Origin: Eucalyptus grandis
Lineage: Eukaryota; Streptophyta; Magnoliopsida; Myrtales; Myrtaceae
Assembly (NCBI RefSeq): GCF_016545825.1
Contig: NC_052618.1
Location: 41,362,196 to 41,426,195 of the forward strand
Reading direction: 5' to 3'
DNA: 64,000 bases
Part shown: one piece after another, positions 1-10,960 of the stretch
Layout of the letters: each line of letters starts with the position of its first letter
How positions within the stretch are numbered: the stretch's first letter is position 1
Translations under genes and position numbers: made by a program
Notes under the pieces: model-generated
Told to the model about the DNA's origin: nothing
Seen by the model: only the letters and a program-made list of their open reading frames with translations
Databases searched by the model: none

Positions 1-265
1 ATTTATAATTATTTGTGAGAAGTTCAAGAAAATTTTAGTGACTTTATTGAACTTATTTTTGCATAATTGACCATATCAATGATAATTTAAAGTCAGGATT
101 TTTGGATGATGATTGGAAATAACCTTTCGACTCTAAAGCCTTATTTGATTTTATTCATTAATATGATTAATTTATGCAAAATAATGCATAAATGTTAAGC
201 ATTAATAATTTGTGTAAATATGTCCGATTTGTTCAAATACATTGGGTTAAGCTTCTAAGAACATA

Positions 266-470
266 ATGGCTAAACTGGACAAAGAAGAGAAATTGGACAG
301 AGAGAATTATGAGATATTGAATATAAAAATTCAATATGTGCTGGAAAATAAAAAGCACTAAAAGCTCTTAACCAAGTTATGAAAAAACTTGAGGATGCCG
401 TGTCCCACGCTGAGCTAGCAGAGGACCACATTTTGGCAGTCAAGCCAAAAATAGATATTTGTGAAGAAAA
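266..470 (+). pseudogene. Decayed copia-type gag (UBN2-like) fragment
   Basis: From the ATG at 266 the frame reads MAKLDKEEKLDRENYEI followed by an IKIQYVLENKKH-like stretch and then a stop. The pattern LD-x-x-NYEI...KIQYVL is the start of the plant Ty1/copia gag domain (UBN2 family). After the stop, another frame continues with KALKALNQVMKKLEDA, which fits the next part of the same domain, so the copy is frameshifted. It would encode the nucleocapsid/gag part of a copia element, but no protease or polymerase follows; the sequence runs straight into a tandem array. Bases 1-265 upstream are AT-rich and I see no gene or clear LTR boundary in them. Confidence 0.6.
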
Positions 471-966
471 AAGAAGAGAACTTATAATTTTATTTGATTC
501 AACTTAAATTTGAAAATTCATAAGATACTTAATATGATTATTACACCAGTCTTCTTTAAATATCATTTCACACATTATGTTGAAATTCTTCTGACTATTA
601 TTTGTGTTGAAATAATAGTGGGTTTTCTTTATCATACAACAAGTATATATATATGAATGTGTGTGGGGGGGGTATTATAAGCTTGATACCCCAATTCTTT
701 TATACCAAAAAAAAAAAAAAAAATAGGCATTCTCATGCGTGCAATAAAGAAGAGAAATTATAATTTTATTTTATTCAACTTAAATTTGGAAATTCATAAG
801 ATACTTAATATGATTATTACACCGGTCTTCTTTAAATATCATTTCATGCATCGTGTTGAAATTCTTCTGACTATTATTTGTGTTGAAATAATAGTGGGTT
901 TTCTTTATCATACGACAAGTATATTTGTGTTGAAATAATAGTGGGTTTTCTTTATCATACAACAAG

Positions 967-1000
967 TATGTATGTATGTATGTATGTATGTATGTATGTG
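967..1000. repeat. (ATGT)n microsatellite
   Basis: A tetranucleotide run of ATGT at the variable position of the second unit of the tandem array. Confidence 0.9.
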
Positions 1001-1530
1001 GGGGGTATTATAAACTTGTTACCCCAATTCTTTTATACTGAAAAAAAAAATAGGCATTCTCATGCGTGCAATAAAGAACATAAATTATAATTTTATTTGA
1101 TTCAACTTAAATTTGAAAATTCATAAAATACTTAGTATGATTATTATACCATTTTTTTTAATTACCATTTCATGCGTCATGTTAAAATTTTTCTGATTAT
1201 TATTTGTGTTGAAATGGTAATGGGTTTTCTTTATCATACAAAGAACTGTGTGCGTACACATATGCACGGTATTATAAACTTGTAACCCAAATTCTTTTAT
1301 ACCAGAAAATTAAAATAAAAATGGCATTGTCGTGCGTGCAATAAAGAATAGAAATTGTAATTTTATTATTTGAATTAAATTTGGAAATTCATAAGATACT
1401 TAATATGATTATTATGGCGGTATTTTTTAATTACCATTTCACATATCGTGTTGAAATTCTTTTGATTATTATTTGTGTTGAAATAGTAGTGGGTTTTCTT
1501 TATCATACAAAGAAGTGCGCGTGCGGGCGC

Positions 1531-1593
<63 letters not shown>

Positions 1594-1632
1594 TGTATGT
1601 ATGTATGTATGTATGTATGTATGTATGTATGC
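1531..1632. repeat. Compound (TA)n-(TATG)n microsatellite
   Basis: About 35 bases of alternating TA pass directly into about 65 bases of TATG repeats in the fourth array unit. The open frame through it (YIYIYI then MYVC repeats) is an artefact of the repeat. Likely polymorphic between individuals. Confidence 0.95.
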
Positions 1633-1660
1633 ATGTGCAATATTATAAACTTGTAACCCA

Positions 1661-2500
1661 TATTAGTTACATTACATTAATCATCAATTGGTGTTAATTG
1701 ATTATATTTCTGTTAATTAGTATAATTTTTGTTTGTAAATAAATTTTAACTAGTGGATGAAACTAAACCCATATCATTTAATAAAAATGTAATATCTTAG
1801 AAAATTTACAATTCATAATACATAAAAGTTGAAAGGACATCAATTCAATACAAAACCAATGCGTAAAACAGGAAAAATACGGATTTTGTAAATATTCAAA
1901 GATGAAATGACCGTTAAGTTTATTGTATAAGTTTAACCATAAGGAAATGTTACTACTCAATAAATGAGAATTGATGTTTTGTAACTTGGCTGAGGTGTCT
2001 TAAATCACCTCAATGATTAGAGAACTTATTTTGACTTCGTTTCTTTAGCAAAAAACGATTGCTTGTAGTACTTACAAAAATAAATAAACAAAAATATTTT
2101 GATTATCTATGAAAATATTTAGACATAAATTGTTATGCATAAAAGAAATATTTTTCATTGACTAATATTTCAAGCATTATAAACAATTAATTTTAGGAAA
2201 ATATTTTCTAAATCATTCATTTTTTGAAAAATAAATGGACCATTAGTATTATGGATGATGTGAAAACTAGTAACTATACGATTTATTTGTTTTGCATTAT
2301 TCACAAAACCAAGCATGCTACTGAGAAAAGTCTATTGGTCCTTGAGGAACTATATCCCAAAAGATTAATTTTCAATTATTCATTGAAAACTTTTGAAGTC
2401 TCCACTCACCAAGGTACTAACAAAAATGTAGGTTCTTCAGATGCACGATGTTTCAAAAGGAATGTTGCTGTACGAGGAACAAGCATTTTTTAAGATATAA
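1661..2500. other. AT-rich stretch, no gene recognised
   Basis: Only short open frames occur here. The longest (2224-2493, +, 89 codons) resembles no family I know and has no promoter context. Confidence 0.5.
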
Positions 2501-2985
2501 AGGCTAGATTTCAAATTAGATTCTTAAATATTTCCCTCTTTGTTACATTTCATGTTTTTCACAAGTGAGTAGTATCGTGATCCATAAAACTGAGTTTAAT
2601 GGCATTTCCATAATTACTTTATGCTAGAGGGAGTATTTAGTCAATTTGTAAGTGTTGAGGGTATTTTGGTCATTTTTCAAGCCTATGGGTATTTTGGTTA
2701 TTGTCATGAGATTGGCCCAAGGTGGTCCAAGCCAGCCTCGGTGAGAGACAAACTACATAATTTCCTATGTTAAAGATAATTATCATACTTTCTTTTGATT
2801 ATCGACATCTCTCAAAATAGCATGTATGTTAAATATTTAGTAGTATATTGTGCATAATCTTGATTAAGACATTATCTTAGGAGAGTTATATGAAATAGTT
2901 TATAAATAGGATGATGTACTCTTCATTCATGTGTACGTTAAAATATATACAAATTTCATATTTCTTTCTTCTGTTTATTTTTCTT

Positions 2986-3023
<38 letters not shown>

Positions 3024-3024
3024 T
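2986..3024. repeat. (ATC)n microsatellite
   Basis: An uninterrupted trinucleotide run of about a dozen ATC units inside the repeat block. Confidence 0.95.
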
Positions 3025-3549
3025 ATTATTAACTTGTTAAGGATATTTAGCACTTTCTATTAGATATTTTTCAATGTTAAAGATAATTATGATGTTTTTT
3101 TATTGAGTATTTGAATCTCTCAAGGTTATATGTATATAGCATATATATTACCACTTGATTATGCATAACCTTGAATTACAGGATTCATTGACATTTCCCT
3201 CTTGTTAACAATTTGTTGCATTTTGTGTTTTTGTATGTGAGTAGCATCATCACCAATTTCAGAGGCATTTCGATTAACAGGAGCAATTAGGCAATTTTCT
3301 ACGTCTTGAGGGTATTTTGGTTATTATCATGAGATTGGCCCAAGGGGGTCCGAGCTAGCTTTGGCAAGAAACAATCTCTATTATTTGCCATGTTAAAGAT
3401 AATTATGATACTTCATTGTGATTATTTATATCTCTCAAGATTGCACATATATTGCATGTATATTATGCATAATCTTGATTGAGATATTATCTTTGTATCG
3501 TTATCTAATATAGTTTATGAATATGATAATGTATTCTTCATTAATATAT

Positions 3550-4011
3550 GGGTTACTCTAAAACCTCAAACTCGTACACATGTGATAAATTTACCCAAAA
3601 TTATTTTTTTTACCATGAAAAACCCAAAACTAGTATATATGTGATCAATTTACTCTGATTGACCATAAAAAATCATAAACTTGAACATTTACGACAAATT
3701 TACCCAAAACTAATTTATTCGACAGCAAAAAACCCAAAACTGGTAAATTTGTGATGAATATACCATTCGCTAAATTGAATAATACCACAAAAAAATTCAC
3801 AAAAATTGTAAACCGTAACAAACGGAGTGTAAAATCCCAAATTAGTATATTAGTTAATTGTCACGTGTCATTTAATTTAAAATTTGACAGTAAAATTTAA
3901 TGAAAACTAATGAGGGTAAATTTGTCACAAGTGTACCAGTTTTGGGTAAATTTGTCAAAGGTATACTAGTTTGGAATTTTTGGTAGTCAAAAAAATAGTT
4001 TAGGGTAACCC
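3550..4011. mobile_element. Foldback (MITE-like) element with internally repetitive arms
   Basis: The left end gggttactctaaaacc is mirrored at the right end by tagtttagggtaaccc. The left arm is made of three to four diverged ~65-bp modules of the type accatgaaaaacccaaaac, then a short spacer, then gtgataaatttaccc. The right arm holds the reverse complement (gggtaaatttgtcacaagtg). There is no coding capacity, so it would depend on transposase supplied in trans. No target duplication was resolved, so the superfamily is not assigned. Confidence 0.65.
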
Positions 4012-4012
4012 A

Positions 4013-4240
4013 CCCGTAAGTAGTGTAATTGGTTGAGATCTCTCCTCCAGCAAGGAGGTCAAGGGTTCGAAATCCTATGTTATTAGCGATTAAAGCGGGG
4101 GGCCCTGGTGGTGGGTTGCTGGGCTAGGTATAGTTGCTTTTGGGCGTCCACCGCGGAGGCTCGTGGGACCACAAATCAGCGTAAGCCAACAAAGGCAGGC
4201 TCCGGCGGATCCTCGGTCACAAAAAAATATATTTATAAAT
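4013..4240 (+). mobile_element. tRNA-derived SINE
   Basis: An RNA polymerase III type internal promoter is visible: an A-box-like tagtgtaattggttgaga at 4021-4038 and a B-box-like ggttcgaaatcc at 4064-4075, spaced as in a tRNA. A GC-richer body (about 4095-4220) follows, then an A-rich tail aaaaaaatatatttataa. This is the layout of a plant tRNA-type SINE, which has no protein and uses LINE machinery for retrotransposition. It sits between the two foldback elements. The target duplication is unclear because the tail is AT-rich. Confidence 0.7.
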
Positions 4241-4289
4241 ATAAATATAAATATAAATGTAAATACAAATGTACCAATTTGTGATTTTT

Positions 4290-4733
4290 CAAGGTATTAA
4301 TCAAACTATTTTTTTGACCATGAAAAATCCCAAAGTGGTACATTTGTGACAAATTTATTCTGATTGATAATAAAAAACGCTAAACTGGTACATTTATGAT
4401 AGATTTACCCCAAACTAATTTATTTGACTGCAAAAAACCCCAAACTGATAAATTTGTAACAAATATACCCTCTGTTAAATTGGTTTAATACCACAAAAAA
4501 ATCACAAAAAATTGTAAACTGTAACAAATAGAGCTTAGAATCCCAAATTAGTATAACAATCAATTGTCACGTGTTATTTAACTTAATAATTTGATGCTAA
4601 AATTTAATGAAAACTAACAGAGAGTATATTTATTACGAGTGTACCAGTTTGAGGTTTTTGGTGGTCAAAAGAATAATTTGGGGTAAATTTGTCATGGGCG
4701 TACCAGTTTGGAGTTTTTCTGGGGTGTTAATCC
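4290..4733. mobile_element. Second foldback element of the same family
   Basis: It carries the same modules as the element at 3550-4011 (ttttttgaccatgaaaaatc, tggtacatttgtgacaaatt) in the left arm and their reverse complement (ggggtaaatttgtcatgggc) in the right arm. The outer ends, ggtattaatcaaact and ggggtgttaatcc, are only partly complementary, so one end is probably worn. Non-coding. Confidence 0.6.
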
Positions 4734-5099
4734 TTATTTGAATCTTTCAAGCACATATATTGCATATATTTACCATTTGAGTATGCATAATCTTGAATTA
4801 CAAATTGGATTCATAAATATTCCCCTCTTGTTAACGATTTGTTACATTTCATGTTCTCATATGTGAGTAGTATCATCATCCATAAAACTGAGTTTAAGGG
4901 CATTTCGATAATTACTTTAAGCTAGAGGGAGCATTTAGTCAATTTTCTAAGTCTTAAGGGTATTTTGGTCATTTTACAAATATTTCTGATTTTTCTAAAC
5001 TTTATAATTTTTTATGCATTTTATGAATTTTCTGATTTCTTTTTATGAATTTTCTTAATTTTCAATTTTTAATTTATTATTTATTATCTTTAAATATTG

Positions 5100-5470
5100 A
5101 AGATGGACTTTGTACCGCATTAGTTGCTGGTCTGACCTAGACCCTAATGGTCCGGGTTGGGTCCGAAAGTGGACAAGGCCCAGTTCAATTTTGTTAAAAA
5201 GGGCCTAGCTCAATTGAACCCACTACTACCTCACCTACGACTTTTCAGCCCAGCCTCTATTATAAACCCTTTTACTATTTCTTTCTTTCAATTTTTTTCT
5301 TTTTTTTTCTTTTTTCTTTCCCTGCACGGATCTTCTTCCTCTTAAACCCTCTTCCCCCCGCACCTTCACCGGAAGCTATAAAAATTCCCTCCCGGAATCC
5401 ATACTCTAACAACAGCAACTTTGCTATCTATTTTCAATATTTTCCTCTCTTTTTTTTTAATGTTAGGCTT
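5100..5470 (+). other. LTR- or promoter-like segment with pyrimidine tract, origin unclear
   Basis: A GC-richer stretch with a TATA-like tattataaaccc near 5259, then a long C/T tract (about 5277-5350) and atctaacaacagcaac-like leader sequence. This resembles the U3-R-U5 composition of a gypsy LTR or a captured promoter, but I could not define ends or target duplications. The stretch up to about 5750 shows nothing further. Confidence 0.25.
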
Positions 5471-5759
5471 GCCTTTCTTTTAATTTGCACGTGGCAAGTA
5501 ATACATGACTAAGCAAGAAGAAAACCGATAAAGCAAGTTATCTTGCAGTAGAAAAGCTCACCTTTAAGTCTATCTCTCCAATCTAGTAAAAAAACGTCAT
5601 CCATGACGAGACTAGAGGATTTATAAGAAATTATTTTTTTGTAATCTGACTCAATGTAAGTGCACTAAGCAAGGAACGAACTTGAGAGTCCGCATTTAAG
5701 ATTCAAGATGACCATATCCGTTGGTGGGGTTTTTAACATATGGGAAGATTTTGACGTCT

Positions 5760-6590
5760 GTCTGATGCAAATGCTTACGGACTTTCATAATTTTTGGATG
5801 ATTATTCTTCAATTTTTTTTCTTGTCTTGGTCATGTATGAGGCCGATTAATCATTAATGCGCATCACACATATAAATTCATCATAAGCTGAGCTACTAGG
5901 GTTTTGAGTTTTGTTTTCTGGTTCTTTTCTAATATATTGAACGCCATGCCTTCACCTTATTCAAGGCGCCCTTGCGAGTGATTTTTTTTTTTTTTTAGAT
6001 GCGCTGTCGGGTTCTTCAAATAACTAGCAATTAAGTGAATAGTTAATAATTGTGCATATCATATTTAGCTCAAACCTTATGAGATAAATGTAGGATTAGG
6101 TGAGGATACTAAATTGGAGATTAATATGCGGATTTCATGGTTTTTTTCGGTCGAAGCACATTTCATGATTCAAAAGATACAAATTGCTTATCACCGTTGT
6201 CAAACGTTGAAATTAACTTACCATAGTTGCAAAAATCTTTAGGACAAAATATATACAAAAGATTATTTCTTTCGTGGTTTGAGTTAGTGATTACCATCTA
6301 AAAAATTGTAAAACGCTGAACCTTGAAAATAGTATGACATTGCTCCGAAATTCATTGAAACGAAACAGATGCAAATTGTTTGTTTTTCAATCATAGCACT
6401 CTGCTGTTCAATCAAATAGAATAATACAGCTACTGAAGCTATTCAGATTCTTCACATGCTCTAAAACTATTCATTTAATTGAGGAGTACATAATCCCATT
6501 GCTTATTCCTCCGCAACAGATGCTTGGCCTCTTGGCGCTTTGCTTTTGCCTTGGTGAAATCCTCTTGTGCGCAAAGTTGAGGCCGAGTCA
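5760..6590. repeat. Paralogous segment shared with 39480-40110
   Basis: Matching strings run collinearly in both places: an aatttttggatgattattct-type block, a cttgtcttggtcat block, the gcgagtgattt block, gtcgggttcttc, and a gcacataatcccatt block that ends in the SAUR-like remnant. The relation to the larger duplication (8220-21470 versus 52379-64000) is suggested by order and orientation, since the partner segment lies just before copy 2, interrupted by retrotransposons. Confidence 0.65.
6475..6590 (-). pseudogene. C-terminal remnant related to the SAUR-like locus at 40015
   Basis: Read on the minus strand, the frame gives CAQEDFTKAKAKRQ followed by RRNKQWDYVLLN and a stop. The DNA aligns with the 3' end of the SAUR-like locus at 40007-40120, where one frame reads LQEDFDEAINQANAELEE. 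The SAUR core itself is absent: upstream in the minus direction the similarity stops near 6580-6590 and CEP-like sequence of opposite polarity takes over. This is a broken duplicate joined to another gene fragment. Confidence 0.5.
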
Positions 6591-6593
6591 CAA

Positions 6594-6700
6594 GACTCAC
6601 AGCCATCGCCTCCGAGCAGTCTAGGATCCATGTCTCCGGGCCACAGCCCAAGCGTCGGACATGGGGTTCATAACCAGGGTTTGTTAGGTTCAATGTTACT
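6594..6700 (+). pseudogene. CEP peptide-hormone gene fragment
   Basis: The plus-strand frame reads SPPSSLGSMSPGHSPSVGHG; the 15-residue CEP-like unit is at 6618-6662. The family signature P-G-H-S-P-x-x-G-H with conserved prolines is clear and resembles the second CEP unit of the intact gene (TRPGHSPGVGH). There is no signal peptide or pro-region: the frame runs leftward into sequence related to the minus-strand SAUR tail. On the right it stays open for another 80 codons of unrelated sequence instead of stopping soon after the peptide. I infer a truncated CEP copy, not a working hormone gene, though a short spliced transcript cannot be excluded. Confidence 0.6.
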
Positions 6701-8219
6701 CAGAGGTCATTGCTCACCAAATGATCCTCTTGTGCTACATATCACACACGCCCGTCTTATAGTTCATGTGATGGTCAAGTCTATAATTTCTAGCTATTGC
6801 TGGAGTAGAGTGTCAATAATAGTGTATGTACATGCGACATGCATTTTAATAATGATAATGCAACTACTGGTTGTAGTTCTTTGGTCACCAATTGTTTCTG
6901 TAATGAAAAACTTTTCCGGGTTTCTCCTTGCTTAATGACCCTAATTTGAACATTAAACAATCAATCCCTTCGTCCTAATTAACATGAGGTACTGAAAACA
7001 TCTAGTCAGCTAATTATTGCGGAGAGAAATTATTTCGAGGCAGATAATGCATTTGCGCTCCTTGAAAACTTCTAATCAACAAGGTTACTGTGTAATACCT
7101 ATTGAAAAATATCGATTAACAGAATGTAGGTTTTTCTAGATTCTTATTAATAGAAAATGGCGGATATATTGCAGACGAGAGATCCTTTAGCGACAACCAC
7201 GACTTGTAATTAAGCAAGCTGAGCTATCAATGAGAGGACCAGAGCTGACCTGAAGAAACTATCTCGTATAAATACAATGCTAATCTGAAGTATAAAAATT
7301 GGTATGAAAAAATCTGGTGACAAAAAATCTTATATTGTCTTGTAAAGAAGGAATAATAGAATGTTATGAGAAGAATCAAATTTGTGAGTTCTAACATCAG
7401 TTTGTCTGAATTATTTAAGTCGTGCTGCATTTGATACCCTCTATGTATTTCAGAAAACCTGATAAATTACTATATGTTGTGGATGTAAACATGACATATC
7501 TTTCTCTGAGTTCAATATGAACTGAGAGAGCCTTTTTTTCAGCCAAACAAGTAAGCAAGCTTAATGGAACCAGAATGAAGTGCGTTGAAGTTAATCTTCC
7601 TGAGTAATTGGGTTGCGGTCACTTTCACCGTTGCATTTGCACCGAATCGAGGTAAATGTATTCCTCATTTCATGTAGGTCAATGTATTTTTTTTTTTTTT
7701 TTTGGTTCAATCAAGTAGCCCGACATGATTTGGCTTTCAATCGGACCATTTTGTTACATTCCCAAACAGATGAACAATGGCGTCATAGTACTTTTTTTTT
7801 ACCACATGATCTCCATTCATACTCGCGAGGCATTTTAGCAATTAAATCAGTGAACTGGGGCAAAAAACAAACAACTTAATTTAATGTTCATATTGCTTCA
7901 CCCAATGGAACTCGATTGATTTCAACATGGAGGAAAGAAAAAATAACTGAAGACAGCCATATCTCCTTAGAGATAATTGGGAGGTTCTATTCTTTCCAAT
8001 TTGATTACTCTAACTTTTCTGAAGCACTCGAAACAGACAAAATGGTCATTTTGGAAAGACGATTGACAATCGCAGAAATAATCACCATTCAATTTTGGGT
8101 TCGTTAAGTTAATATCAAGAAATTGTGGAAAATTGAACTAATTGAACTAAATCAGACAAAAATACAAAGGAAACTTAAATTGTAGGAAAAGCCACAATGG
8201 AAAATAGAGATGTCTGATA
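6701..8219. other. No gene recognised
   Basis: AT-rich, with short homopolymer runs (T at 7689-7703) and only short open frames without recognisable motifs. Confidence 0.5.
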
Positions 8220-8460
8220 TGCTATCTTTATGTGTCTTTCTTCTCCTTTTGTTACAACTTATACGTACTTACAAATAACTGTTTATTCACCATACACCGA
8301 CAGGAATTTAAATAGCAATGACTGCTCTTGCCTTTGCAAGTAATCATCATATTCTGCCCTTTACTTGGAATTGTGAAATGACTTTGTTACTTGCTATAAA
8401 ATTCTATCATCTCCATGCTTTCAATTTTACTTCTTCAACTCTTCTTGAAAAGGACAATTA

Positions 8461-9333
8461 GGACTTGTTTGATAATCGGCCAAATAGTAAAAATTTCTAT
8501 TCTTTTGTTCACATGAGTAATTTTGGAACAAAATCGTGTTTGGTAAATTTTTGTTCTTGGGAACAAATTTCTATTTTATTGTTCCCGGAAGTAGATTTGA
8601 AAAAAAATTAAAAACAAAACATAAAAAGTTGATTCTTGTTTTCGGGAACAATTCTAGAATCAAGCCCATATTTTCTTTTCTTTTTCTATTTTTTTTTCTC
8701 GTTCTTCTTCTCTTTTCTTCTTCTTCGTCTATTGCCACCGCTGCGGTTGTCATTCACTACTGTTTGCCATTCGCTGCTCACCGCCACCAGTCACTGGCAA
8801 CCAGTCTAGCGAGCTGGCTGGAGGCTCACCAGGCCAAGGCAAGGTCTGGCGAGCTCGCCAAAGGCAAGCCCAGCCACCGGCAAAGTTGAGCCTTGCTAGT
8901 GGCCAAGCGGGCCTCGCCCAGCCCGACGAGGTGCGCCTAGCTTGGCAAGGTCGCTCACCTAGGCGACAATGAGGCTCGGGCGATGAGGGCCAGCAACGCT
9001 CCAATGAGGTTGCCGGCCCTCGTCTAATCGGTCGCCCGATCATCCCAAGGCCGTCGACCGGCCACTTGAAGAAAAGAATAGGAGAAAGAAAGGAAAAAAT
9101 AAATGAAGAAAAAATAAATAAAAGGTAATAAAATTATTTAAAAATTAAAAGAAAATGATTTGGAATAGAAATTTTGTGCACGATACCAAACACAATTCTA
9201 TTTTAGGAATTGAAATTTTGTACAGTTATCAAACGGTTTAAAATGTTTAGAAATTATTTCCGGGAACAGAATAAAAAAGAATCATTTTTTATTAGAAATT
9301 ATTCTTGGAAACATAAGCATTACTAAATGCGCC
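8461..9333. mobile_element. Non-autonomous terminal-inverted-repeat element with GC-rich core
   Basis: The left end ggacttgtttgataatcgg is imperfectly mirrored by the right end (reverse complement ggcgcatttagtaatg). Subterminal blocks also mirror each other (ttgttcccggaagtag against ctatttccgggaacag type; gtgtttggta against taccaaacac). The core at 8750-9060 is strikingly GC-rich with repeated gaggctcgcc-like words, and poly-purine and poly-pyrimidine stretches flank it. There is no transposase frame. Its paralogue sits at 52613-53392, so insertion predates the duplication. The superfamily (PIF/Harbinger or hAT) is not resolved. Confidence 0.5.
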
Positions 9334-9361
9334 TAGACACCAAAGTATTAGCAAAATGCAT

Positions 9362-10960
9362 ATAATTAGTATTTAGTAGAGGTTACCCCAACTCTTTATA
9401 ATAAATGAACTCAAGCACCATGCACAAAATCATTAAAGGGCCTTGGAAGACCTCATACTAAACAGATGAAGTTTATATGTTTTCTGTATTATAATTGAAT
9501 TATTTTTTATTGTCAATCTTTCAAAGCTGATTTGGTTGATAAGATGTCAAGGGAATTTCGGCACAGGATTTAGAGATGATCAATTAAACCACGACTTGCA
9601 AATTGTTCTGTGATTAGGATCAACAACACAATTTAAAGACTTAAACTTAATTGATTTATGAAATTTACATATTATTTTATAGATTTTAAGATAATTCGAC
9701 TTTTTGGCTCATATATCGAAAAGAAAAATCCTGCTTTTGCTCTTCTTAGTTTCAACTGGTCCGGGGGATGCTACAAGTGGAACAATCCGTCAACAACTGA
9801 TAGAATCTCTAGAAAATCCTGTCTTGAAGAGTCAAAGGTCACCATCAAACCAGTCCTAGACGACTCTATTATAGTTTAGTTTACTCCACCGAAATTCCAT
9901 GCGCACTAAACTGATAAATCAGCAAAGTGAAAAGGTTTTTGTCTCCAATTTGTGGATTATAAAATGTTAGTGGCAGGCGGTCGGGAGGGTTCCGCCGGTG
10001 TTGGAGCCAACCACGCCATGTTCTTCAGTCAGATTCTTTAAGTATTTAAATAAATAAAAATATCAATTTGCTAACTGGACAAAAGGAGTTCCATTTTGAT
10101 TGGACGGTTGCTAAGGGCAAGAGAATCCCAATTTGGAGGCTCATTATTTGGTCCATTATTAGTATTCAGTAGATGTTACCCCAATTCTTTATCATAAATG
10201 AATTCAAGCACCATGCACAAAATCATTAAAGGGCCTTGGAAGATCTCATACTAAACAGATGAAGTTTATATGTTTTCTGTATTATAATTGAATTATTTTT
10301 TATTGCCAATCTTTCAGAGTTGGTGTGGTTGATAAAATGTCAAGGGATTTTCGGCACAGGATTTAGAGATGATCAATTAAACCACGACTTGCAAATTGTT
10401 CTGTGATTAGGATCAACAACACAATTTAAAGACTTAAACTTAATTGATTTATGAAATTTACATATTGTTTTATAGATTTTAAGATAATTCGACTTTTTGG
10501 CTCATATATCGAAAAGAAAAATCCTGCTTTTGTTTTTACCAAAAAAAAAAATCCTGCTTTTGCTCTTCTTAGTTTCAACTGGTCCGGGGGATGCTACACG
10601 TGGAACAATCCGTCAACAACTGATAGAATCTCTAGAAAATCCTGTCTTGAAGAATCAGAGGTCACCATCACACCAGTCCTGGACGACTCTATTATAGTTT
10701 AGTTTAGTTTTTTTTTTTTTTTTTATCCTATTATAGTTTAGTTGATTCCACCGAAATTTCATGCGCACTAAAATGTTAGTGGCAGGCGGTCGGGAGGGTT
10801 CCGCCGGTGTAGGAGCCAACCACGCCTTTTTCTTCAGTCAGATTCTTTAAGTATTTAAATAAAAAAATATCAATTTGCTAACTGGACGAGCGGAGTTTTT
10901 TGATTGGACGGTTGCTAGGGGCAAGAGAATCCCAATTTGGAGGCTCATTATTTGGTCCAT
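9362..10960 (+). repeat. 0.8-kb tandem duplication inside copy 1
   Basis: The block 9362-10160 is repeated as 10160-10960. Both halves begin near ttagtatttagtagaggtta and end near ttggaggctcattatttggt. Copy 2 has one block only (53645-54440), so the duplication is specific to copy 1 or was lost from copy 2. The second half has extra A-rich sequence (about 10530-10555) and a T tract (10706-10724). The block holds a short frame ending in ATRGTIRQQLIESLENPVLK-type sequence that I do not recognise. Confidence 0.85.

Larger units (their letters stand above)
472..1660 (+). repeat. Tandem array of four ~300-bp units, each with an A-tract and microsatellite
   Basis: Four head-to-tail units start near 472, 724, 1051 and 1319. 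Units 2-4 open with a version of taggcattctcatgcgtgca followed by aataaaga; unit 1 lacks this opening. Each unit then carries a block beginning ttgaaattcataagatactt, a block gtgggttttctttatcatac, a simple repeat, a ggtattataaacttgt-like block and cttttata; units 1-3 then end in an A-rich tract. In units 1, 2 and 4 a short hydrophobic frame starting MII stays open; in unit 3 it is broken by a one-base shift. Unit 2 also contains a partial internal duplication (about 905-965). No promoter or gene is evident. The A-tract at unit ends suggests a retrosequence that later amplified in tandem, which is inference. Confidence 0.75.
2505..4985 (+). repeat. Three diverged copies of a repeat block, interrupted by mobile elements
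   Basis: Related blocks occur at about 2505-2960, 3060-3548 and 4735-4985. Shared strings include gttaaagataattatgatac, gtatgcataatcttgaatta, gagattggcccaag and gagggtattttggtca. Foldback elements and a SINE separate the second and third copies. I see no coding frame conserved between them. They may be an old tandem duplication; their source is unknown. Confidence 0.6.

Noticed and set aside
1381..1697. Frame with YIYIYI and MYVC repeats
   Set aside because: Translation of the compound microsatellite, not a gene.
4013..4090. Possible tRNA gene from A and B box
   Set aside because: No acceptor stem or clover-leaf; a GC-rich body and A-rich tail follow, so it is a SINE.
3240..4250. Regular short repeats as a CRISPR-like array
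   Set aside because: Repeats are diverged, palindromically arranged and in a plant nuclear context; they form foldback transposons.
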